Under the pieces are notes generated by a model. It saw nothing but the letters and a program-made list of their open reading frames with translations. It did not search any database and was not told the DNA's origin. Position numbers and translations under genes: made by a program. Shown here piece after piece: positions 55,751 through 64,000 of a stretch of 64,000 nt of DNA. The first letter of the stretch is position 1, and each line of letters starts with the position of its first letter. This DNA is from Temnopleurus reevesii (Eukaryota > Echinodermata > Echinoidea > Temnopleuroida > Temnopleuridae): NCBI GenBank assembly GCA_036244855.1, contig BQKZ01000329.1, forward strand, positions 85,166-149,165, read 5' to 3'.

Positions 55751-56088
55751 ATAAATCGTGAATAGATAAATATTTTGGGGAGAGGGAATATGAATGGGGG
55801 TATTTGTTCAAAATTGTCTTGAAGTGTGAAAAGGGCGAGAAAACGATGAAAGGTTCATCAGACGTCACTTTTAAAGCACTCGCTTGTGTCTATAAATGTG
55901 ATTTTATAGAAAGGAAAATGAAAAGCAAAGTTCGTGCTTTAAAAGGTTCATGAATTGATGAATGGGAAATTCATCGATGACATCTTCAGGAAAATTACAT
56001 CGTATTATAATCTATACATGTAGAGCAAAAATGGTCTGTAAATGGAAAGTGCAACACAATAAAAATATTCTTGCGTTGATATTCTTAT

Positions 56089-56329
56089 AAAGACCGACTC
56101 ACACTTTTGCGTTTTTAACCTGCGTCAGCCCACCGTCTTTAGAATTTAAAAACGCTTCCTGGACGTACAGCATACACGGATTAGAGGGTAGACTGACGTT
56201 CGGCTGGCGCTCAATGAGCGTACGCCAAACATCAGTTCTCCATATGAAACGCGTCCGAGGAGCGTTGTTATTCAAGAAAACGCTGGGCAGACGTAGGCTA
56301 AAAACGCAAAGGTGTGAGTCGGCCTTTAG
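56089..56329. mobile_element. Family A MITE, copy 5 (best copy)
   Basis: Left TAAAGACCGACTCACACTTT and right AAAGGTGTGAGTCGGCCTTTA are inverted, with homology extending ~40 bp inward (GCGTTTTTAACCTGCGTCAG / CAGACGTAGGCTAAAAACGC). A second inner palindrome, CTGACGTTCGGCTGGCGCTC and GAGCGTACGCCAAACATCAG, sits at the centre. 241 bp, no coding capacity. Confidence 0.85.
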
Positions 56330-57162
56330 CCTGACAGACAATCTCCCTCGCAAATGGAAGACATCAATTCATTGGTCATGAAATTCTCTTCAATCTGCCG
56401 ATGCTAATTACAGGTGGTATTCATGATAGGCCGAACATTACGCCGTTCTAGCCAATGGGAAAAAAAATATTACGAAAGCTAACAAACAGAAAGTCGCGTC
56501 TCACCTTTTGACTATATTGTATTTTGGAGTGAATTGCATTTCGTTAAAGGTATATATGGATAAAAAAAAACACGATTTTAAAGGTATAGATTCATGATGG
56601 TCGGGATGTATAAAGTGATACGAAACGAGCTAATATATTCACAAATTGCTTGACGTACATAAATATAATTGTATACCGAATCAGGAAAAGATTCTCGCCC
56701 GTATTCTAGCGTAATTTACTTTAAACATACCAATCAGCCGTTATTCCTACGGATCGCTTAATAAATCACACGCCAGCCGACCGGGACTGGTTTGATGAAG
56801 TGACCAATAGTAGTGTGTTCGGCATGTGAGTTCGCATTTACGTTGTACGCGAAGCGATGTTGTATGGGGAGAATGACACATGTCGTCATCAACTGTTATG
56901 TTTCTGAGATAATAAAGTAATATCTAGGTTGATTTCATTCACACCAATTATGAACATGCAAAGTAGTTCACTATCTGAATCGTCATCTCTCCCTAAACAT
57001 ATCTACACGTTTAAACGAGCTGGTGAATTCCCGCTTTGCTTTGCATGCAAAAAAAATAAATGTGCACGAAATCGAACACGAGGGCAGAGAAGAATTATTG
57101 TTATTCAATTAAAATGCATTTATATAGGGGTGTTTTTATTCCACTTCGTTCGTATTTTTACG

Positions 57163-57343
57163 AGATGACCTGAGCCAAAGGGTACTGTTGCATGAAGACA
57201 AAGAAATTCCGACATAGCGCCAATTTAAAGGGCATCCTATCGAACGTATTAATTCTTTAGGAGGACACGTTTCAATAGATTTGTAACTCATTTTATGTAA
57301 CAATACCCTCTGGCCCCCGTCACTTCATGAAAACACAGAGGTT
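57163..57343. mobile_element. Family K inverted-repeat MITE, copy 2
   Basis: Interior AAGACAAAGAAATTCCGACA and GTAACTCATTTTATGTAACA match copy 1. Right end CCCCGTCACTTCATGAAAAC; the left end is diverged. Confidence 0.75.
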
Positions 57344-57421
57344 TTGTTTATTACTCTACAGTCTTGACCATTTTACTTATCATTATTATTACTAGTTTCT
57401 CCTTTTTTTTTTGGGGGGGGG

Positions 57422-59361
57422 CGAGATTCATATATGCTTGAAGTGACATTACAGCCTATACCTATTGATCTGGGCAGAGTTCCTTACAGCAGTTTTACCA
57501 TGAAGAATCATTGATAGCCGTCTGCTTTCTTACTATTCAAGCGAGCATGATTTCTTACTACTCAATGAATCGTGAAAAAGGTCGCATCTGTCGGATTGGC
57601 ATAATTTCAAAGACAGGTTCGAACAGTGAAGGACACTCTACACCAATACAAATCGTCTTGAAATAGCCAATTAAAGAAATATTCTGAATTTGCGTCAGTT
57701 TTATTCAATCATTCCACATACGTTTGTTATGATTAAAGATTTAACGGGAGGGCAAGCGCGCGGAGTTAAATTTGTTGAGACAGTACGATGGTTCAATTGT
57801 CAAGATGCAGATTATTGATAGCGCTTGGACGGATTCAATAAATGTCAGGAATTTGGCCAAATATTGTTCAAGTTCCACTGAAAATGACAGGCGAAGGAGA
57901 TACAAGTGCACTTTGGGCATATCAAATAGTTTTGGAAAGGCACAATCCAAAGTATCTGGAGATTTTAATTTTGATACAGCAATCAAAACTATTTGGGGAT
58001 TTCATTTCTAAAATACCATTACAAAATTTGGTTGAATCTAGTTAAAGACAACGTTGTGGTTATGCTAAATTGTTACTTTAAGTGAAACACTTCAAGTTTT
58101 GCGTGCGTTTTTTTTTTATTTTATTGAAAACACACTAAGAAATGTGGTGCAGTTTTGTGCCTTCAGGGTGCAGCCACTTGTAAAATAACACTCTCCCCCT
58201 TAACTGCTTAAAGTTTGATTTTCATTACTCTAGGTTGCATATTTTGGGTGCATTTCCCAAACAAAGGGGTGGAAATTACACCCTAATGTCTACCTGTTCA
58301 TTAAAATCGTATTAACACTGACACTTCCTATTTGAGAAAAATGTCATTCAAATAATCATTCGAACAGTGATCACCTAACATACTATTTATCACCATTCTT
58401 TAAGAGCTCGCATGAGTCGCAATTAAATCATACTGTGCATAGTATATTCTTATTCTTGCACTCGATATAGAAAAAACACCTTAAAACCGCTCAGCGCCTG
58501 CAATTCCAAACATATCCTACTTAAAGAAGAACCACAAAGGAAATCACGAATACAACATATTTTACAAGTACGAAAAGGTGATTATGTGGATAATATGTTG
58601 AAAGAACTGTTTTATACCAAATTCGATCATGTAAAACAAAAAACCTGATTTTAGGGCTCGTTTTTTGCATTTCGGTTTCGGGATATTTCGAGTTATTTCG
58701 AGTTATTTCGTGTTATTTCGGTAATGACGTCAAGGAAGGGACATTTGCAGAAGGAACCATCCCGCATAATTATAAAGGGAAAACCGGCTTCCTCTACATG
58801 CTTTGAATTATTTTATTTATTTACTTTTATGTCCTGTAAAGCTATCCAAAATACTATGACGGCAAACGCTCTTGTAAGTAAAGTGCAAGTGCATTGTTGT
58901 CGTAAATCAAATGGTACGCTCGCACATTCTTTCCTTTATTTCTTATGCCTTTTATATATGAAAAAAATAATTGCCACACTCAAAGAGTCGGGTTGTTATT
59001 GTAACATTTCATTCATTGGACATGTCTATTAACTGAACTTCACATCCTTTCAAGCAGTGTATTGTGGATGCATAGCTCTATTATGTACACTAAGAAAATT
59101 CCTTCCTCTTCTTATGCTGAGTGATGTTGAACATGAATACACCGTATCAATCGGAGAAATACTTTCTTTTGTGTGCATATAACCATTTCGAAGGCTTCAG
59201 TGGAAGTTGTTTGGTTCGTTAAATTTTTTATTCATTCTTGCTCAAAATGTTGTCCCTTTTTTGACGTCACAATACCAATCAACTTTCGTACTCCGTTCGT
59301 ATTATGTTCGCCAAACCCGAACGTTCCAGGCTTGATAGTGTCTTCGTGATTCTCTTTTAAC
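57422..59361. other. No gene; 1.9 kb
   Basis: Frames at 57741-58045 on both strands overlap each other and show no motif. TTATTTCGAG repeats three times at 58688-58720. Confidence 0.55.
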
Positions 59362-59604
59362 TTAAGGCCGAATCACATCTGTGCGTTTTTAGCCTGCATC
59401 GGTCCAGCAATTTTGAAAATTAAAAACGCTCCCGACGCACAAAGACGCAGGACATACGGTGGGCTGACGGTCAAACTACACTCCTTAAGCGCAATCTGCA
59501 CGCCAGTCCATCATCTTATCAGCGTATACAGTGCGCCCGAGGAACGTTCGTTAATTTTCAAAAACGCTGGGCCAGCACATGAGGCTAAACACAAAGGTGT
59601 GAGG
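59362..59604. mobile_element. Family A MITE, copy 6
   Basis: TTAAGGCCGAATCACATCTG, GCGTTTTTAGCCTGCATCGG on the left; AACGCTGGGCCAGCACATGA and CACAAAGGTGTGAGG on the right. The final right bases are lost. Confidence 0.7.
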
Positions 59605-60059
59605 TACTCTTTGGTGTTGAATTTTTCATCGTAAACGTCATATAAAGGAGTTTCAAGCACAATTTTGGCTCATCAAATAATGTTGTAAATAAGTCCCACA
59701 TTATTTGCTGCCAACAAAAGGAATCGTGATCGATTACAACATCAGGGAACATGAAATAGGCCACATGGATGCAGAATCCCTTTGATGTCCCCACAGGGAA
59801 CTTCAAAGCACTTTTAATGGGAGCAGTCACACCAACAGAGTGAACCGTCATATCTATGGAATTGCAATTATTAATGTCTTAAATCGGTTCAAAATGTCAT
59901 GTTTGAAGGTTACTTTTCTTAATCTCAATTGTACAAATTCATTAATTAAACATCGCATTGATCAATAGTTCAGAGTTTGAATAAGACATTGTTCAGACTG
60001 GAAACATTGCTAGAAAAAAAGGTAATCGGTGCAAAGAATTTTCCGCTGACAGTTATTAT

Positions 60060-60305
60060 CATCCTATTGTCTTTGAAATATCTTTCCTATGCTCCTTTTT
60101 GGCACATTATTGTGTTTTTTTTTTCTCCCTGTATTTTCTTTTAGATTTGTTAAGAACTTTTTAAATTATGTATTTATCATGTATCATCTGGTTTTGTATA
60201 TTATAACGTTGTATTTATTTTGTATTTTTTTATTTGTGTACAGGGTCCCTTGGTAGATCAGTTTACCCTATAATAAAGAAGACCTGAATAAATAAATAAA
60301 TGAAT
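60060..60305 (+). mobile_element. LINE 3' UTR fragment with AAAT tail
   Basis: T-rich stretch followed by AGGGTCCCTTGGTAG / CAGTTTACCCT, a short stem, then an AATAAAG-containing end and an (AAAT)n-type tail (about 60285-60305). This is typical of a 5'-truncated LINE. It lies between two copies of a GTCACACC-type terminal motif (about 59820 and 60320), so it may have inserted into an older DNA element. Confidence 0.45.
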
Positions 60306-60836
60306 AAAGATTAGCATGTAGGTGTGACCGCCCCAACATACAACTACAATGACAAAAGGCTGCTAGTATTTATGATTCACGATGTCTACTCCCGTCAATA
60401 TTTACCCTCAAGCTTACACAAATTTCACGATCTTTTAATAAACCATTCGACGTTCCCTACATTACTTCCACTTTGCTTGTACATGTATGTCGAAGAAGGG
60501 AGAGGACCAATGTGTAATAATTGGCGTGTAGGCTGCCAGAGGTTTGAATAAAATTCGCTTCATGACTCAGTCACAACCTTGCGTTAAAATGGCTTATGTA
60601 TTCTTGGTGCAAGCGCTAAATCATGTCATTGTGTTAAGCAAACATCTATCCAACGTTTATGACGCTCGGTAAACGCAGAATCATTGTCAGCTGAACGTCT
60701 AAAAGTATGTCTGTTGTAAGAGCAAATTTATGAGTCAGCCATAAAGTATCAGTGAAGAGATAGGGGGTGTATTTCGAAAGTATATCAGAAACATTGAGTC
60801 ATAGGCTGGAAATGAAGGGAAACTCAGAAGCAACTG

Positions 60837-61115
60837 ATGAACGGCTTTTATATAGCGGTTATTAACTCTTCATGGGAATTCCCTAAGTGCTCTAAAATTG
60901 CAGCATTATTACCCTGGCTTTAGCCCGGTAGCCACCAGCGCACATGGCGTTTCAAGGAATAACTGTTCCTGCCCGTATCCATTCACCTCACTTGGGTTAA
61001 GTGATGCACAATATGAATGAATTTATTGCTGAAGGAAATTAACGCCATGGGTGGGACTCGAATCTACGACCCTCTGGTTGAAAGGCGAGATTCATGACCA
61101 CTACACCACGGCGCC
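60837..61115 (-). mobile_element. tRNA-derived SINE, near full length (type i tail)
   Basis: Complement of the 13.7 kb copy over essentially the whole length: GGCGCCGTGGTGTAGTGG head, GTAGATTCGAGTCCCACCC B box, the core, and the AGAGTTAATAACCGCTATAT...AAAAGCCGT tail. Confidence 0.85.
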
Positions 61116-61393
61116 TCCACATGCGAGTAAATGATGTTGTTCAACCGACTTTTTCATCAACCTGTCAATAAAAAATAGATTCTTTAACACGCAAAACATT
61201 TTAATTAGGGTTCATATTTCACGAAACAGGATCCAGGTCCTTCTTAAAACCACCGTTTACTTTCAAATAAACTTCATCTCACGAGCGACTGTCATTTGCA
61301 CGTTTAAGATTGTTCACAATTTTCTTCATGTATGTCACCATGGCAACGATTCGGCTAGCGGAAGCTCTCGTGTGATGATAATCCCACGTGACA

Positions 61394-61394
61394 N
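61394..61394. other. Single-N join
   Basis: One N between CACGTGACA and TCAAAGCAG; no duplicated flank visible. Confidence 0.9.
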
Positions 61395-61427
61395 TCAAAG
61401 CAGTCAAGTTTTGTTCTGGACTGAGTG

Positions 61428-61569
61428 TGGAGGCGCGATCAGAGGGGTATACATGTTAGAGGGTTATGTAAGGACTCTGTGGTTGAGTGCAGTACAGTCC
61501 CTGTGTGCACAGTGTAAGTGAATATGCAAAGGTGGGTGCTATCAGAATACTCAGTCCTCAACTGGACTA
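61428..61569 (+). mobile_element. Family H right arm only
   Basis: GGAGGCGCGATCAGAGGGGT through CTCAACTGGACTA matches the right half of the 24.6 kb element. No left arm is present; a single N (61394) lies ~35 bp upstream, so the missing arm could be an assembly collapse. Confidence 0.7.
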
Positions 61570-61759
61570 GGAACTACTGGGAGTAGGATTGTGGTTTTGT
61601 CGTTTTTGTATTCATTTGAAGCACGTTGTTCAACTTTGGACATCAAAAGAATATGATTTTATTAACAATAAATTAAAAATGGCATAATGGCACCCTACCC
61701 ATGCCTCCTTTGATATGAATGTCTCTTATTCCTCACGCAGATATAACACACAACCACAC

Positions 61760-62024
61760 CATCGTACAAATGCACACGCACATACGTACACGCACACATA
61801 TACACACCAATACATACACTTTCACGAATCTTCTTTCCATGTTTCTTCCTCTTTGTGCCCCTTGCCCAATGTTTTGCTCCATCTCATTTTCCTCTTTGTA
61901 TAGACCCCCCCCCCGTCACAGATTCTCTCTCCTTCTGCATCTCCCCCTCTCTTCTCTTGTTCCATGTCTCTCTCTCTCCCCCATCCCTCCCCCACTCCCC
62001 TTATCTCCTCTCTCTTTCTGTCTG

Positions 62025-62061
<37 letters not shown>

Positions 62062-62065
62062 AGTT
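61760..62065 (+). repeat. CA-rich then CT-rich tract
   Basis: CACACGCACATACGTACACG-like repeats (61767-61820), a C run (61906-61914), then TCTC-rich sequence ending in a pure (CT)n at about 62022-62059. Confidence 0.9.
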
Positions 62066-62439
62066 CTCTTTATAGATCGCGATATAGCCATGATTATGAG
62101 AAATATGCCGCATAACCATTGCCAACACGCTAAATCATGTTCCATCTATGCCATGCAATTTGGTATCTTATATCGTACGAATATACATGAACTCATTTTG
62201 ACAGTGAAATAAATTCTTGTGAAATTAAATGAAAGTATGTCTCCTGAAATATGTCCTGATTTGTAATAAAAAGAAAAAAAAGGTCCTTTCAACACTCATT
62301 TTCAACTGAATAGGTAGGTTTGAAATGATTATGCCTGTCAATATTTAGAGCATCGAAAATGAGAAATTGTTATCCCCATTTAAAGTATGATATATGAATA
62401 TATATATATATATAGTATAAGCATTTACATCAGTTGGAG

Positions 62440-62852
62440 CGCGATACGTCATGTACGTTGTGGGCTGCAGTAAAATATAATCACAATGTGGTTTGCCAAT
62501 AGAAAATGAGAGCATGTTATTAGATTGTTTGAATAGAATTAACCCAGAAATTACTTACTTGTCGCGACAAAAAGATAACGACGTGTCTCGTTGTGTTAAA
62601 AAAAAAAAAACACATCACCTCGCGTGTAAAATCAATGCGAGTTCTCACTCCACAAACCAATAGTCTCACTCCATGTGTGCTTCGGGGGTCTATCCCTCTA
62701 GCGACCCGTAAAGTAACGGTTGGTTGGCATTTCAAACTAAAACAAATCAATTTTATTTTTCGAAAATTGATGCATTAGAAAATCGTGAATACATATCAGC
62801 TCTATTAACATTAAGTTATGCATCCTGGCCATTACTAATCTATTCCTTTAAA
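62440..62852 (+). mobile_element. Family G repeat, copy 4
   Basis: GTGGGCTGCAGTAAAATATA, GAGAGCATGTTATTAGATTG, GTAAAATCAATGCGAGTTCT, and right end CATTACTAATCTATTCCTTTAA. The left end is lost before about 62440. Confidence 0.7.
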
Positions 62853-63166
62853 TCAATAAATCGTTGAAATATCATTTCTCCTGATTGCTTAGTCTTTGGC
62901 CATGAACAAGGACTGTTAATAGTGCACCATCTTCATTATGTTGAAGTTGCAGCTTCTGAAAGAAATTATGGAGTATGATTTTATATTGTTTGATTATAAT
63001 TTGCTTTTAGAGAGCGATTACTTTCGAGTAACTATGGCAACAAAATAATGTCTATAGAGGAGTCTAATGAGCGAACAATGTTCTATATTGTTGACAATAT
63101 TTCGCTCCATCGTGTAATCATTATAGTGGGAGCAGGAGAGCCAAGTAAAAACTATTATTTCGAAAG

Positions 63167-63408
63167 TAAAGACTGACTCACACCTTTGCGTTTACATCCA
63201 ACATTTACCAAGCGTTCATTAAACGTCGTAAACGCAGACACTGGTGAATTAATATGCTAAATCTAAAGCTTACATATGTCTAGCGTTATAGATTAAAGAT
63301 CGGCTTCAACCTCAGTCAAACATTTTTGCTCCGTATTCTTGCGTCCGAGGAGTATTATGAACACTTGGCCACGTCTGGTATAAAAGCAAAAGTTTGAGCC
63401 AGCCTTTA
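63167..63408. mobile_element. Family A MITE, copy 7
   Basis: TAAAGACTGACTCACACCTT on the left, AAAGTTTGAGCCAGCCTTTA on the right, with a diverged interior (TTGCGTCCGAGGAGTATTAT). Confidence 0.7.
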
Positions 63409-64000
63409 ATATCAACTGTTTAACTTTAAGTACGTAGATCATTGAAGAATCAACTTAAAAATCACAAAATATCGAAATGATGTAGAATTGATGTTCTTTT
63501 TTTTTGGCAGAAATTTGATTCGTGTTATTTTATCTTTATTTGCCGTATTATTTAAACACGATGGCTCATTCCGTTAGAAAAACTGCACGACCAAGGGGCC
63601 CTGTATCACAATTTTTTTTATCTCAGAGTATTAAAAATACGTATTGATTATCATTTTGCCAATGTGACATGTACAGTGGTCGCAAAACCATCATTAAACA
63701 GAGATAATATTAATCAATATTGAAAAAAGGGCAGACGGCACTTCACCTTGGATCGAACATTGCCAGAATTACATCGCGATTTTGTCACAGTATCAAATTA
63801 CAAAAGGTGTTAGACAGCTGGTTTTATGGGGGTTTATGACACTCTACATTTTACTCTATTTTTAGTATACACTCTTATAGCGTTAGACAAAAGTTTAATC
63901 AACATTGGACACAAAATTGTCGACACAACTATTATTTGTTTGATATTATTTTTGTTGAACCTATGTTTGATATACATGTATATGTGTTTTTGCTAAGTCT
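63409..64000. other. No gene
   Basis: AT-rich right edge, nothing recognised. Confidence 0.6.

Overview
This window reads as intergenic DNA from an animal nuclear genome, about 36-38% GC by eye and full of transposons. I found no host protein-coding gene, no functional tRNA or rRNA gene, no operon structure and no CRISPR. Three things point to a metazoan, most likely a marine invertebrate and possibly an echinoderm (inference only): the CR1/L2-type non-LTR retrotransposon, the tRNA-derived SINEs with a conserved body, and the very high density of short inverted-repeat DNA elements (MITEs). It is a draft assembly: there is one 106-base N gap (35793-35898) and three single-N joins (19002, 25755, 61394), two of them flanked by a duplicated ~43 bp contig end.

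The only convincing coding sequence is a 5'-truncated non-LTR retrotransposon on the minus strand (about 8887-12600). It has the C-terminal part of ORF1 and a complete 998-residue ORF2 with endonuclease and reverse transcriptase. Its 3' end abuts, tail to tail, the 3' UTR of an oppositely oriented LINE fragment (about 8340-8905). Other LINE 3' ends lie at 1640-1950, 29340-30010 and 60060-60305. A possible LTR lies at 2933-3860.

At least eight copies or fragments of a tRNA-derived SINE are scattered on both strands (1-95, 2569-2705, 3897-4040, 13691-13972, 16180-16262, 17331-17556, 37853-38105, 46230-46437, 60837-61115), with more than one type of 3' tail.

The rest is built from non-autonomous inverted-repeat elements. 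Family A (CpG-rich, about 240 bp, 7 copies), B (512-594 bp, 3 full and 1 partial copy) and E (578 bp foldback), and probably G (about 480 bp, 4 copies), begin with TAAAG or TTAAAGG and end with its complement. B sits in TTAA target sites, as in Kolobok/T2-type elements. C (130 bp foldback, 3), D (168 bp, 2), F (about 170 bp, 3), H (long TIRs with 9-bp target duplication, Mutator-like, 3), I (about 135 bp, 4), J (about 180 bp, 3), K (about 185 bp, 2) and a Tc1/mariner-like 693 bp element fill much of the rest. Microsatellites and composite tandem duplications take up several kilobases: GAT arrays at 42.5-46.2 kb, a TTC tract at 34.1 kb, CT tracts at 19.3-20.0 and 61.9 kb, a ~85 bp minisatellite at 54.3-55.75 kb, and a 36-base G run at 50608.

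No genes work together here. The interest lies in nested insertion history, recurrent termini and possible assembly artefacts. Intervals not listed below showed me nothing beyond AT-rich, non-coding sequence.
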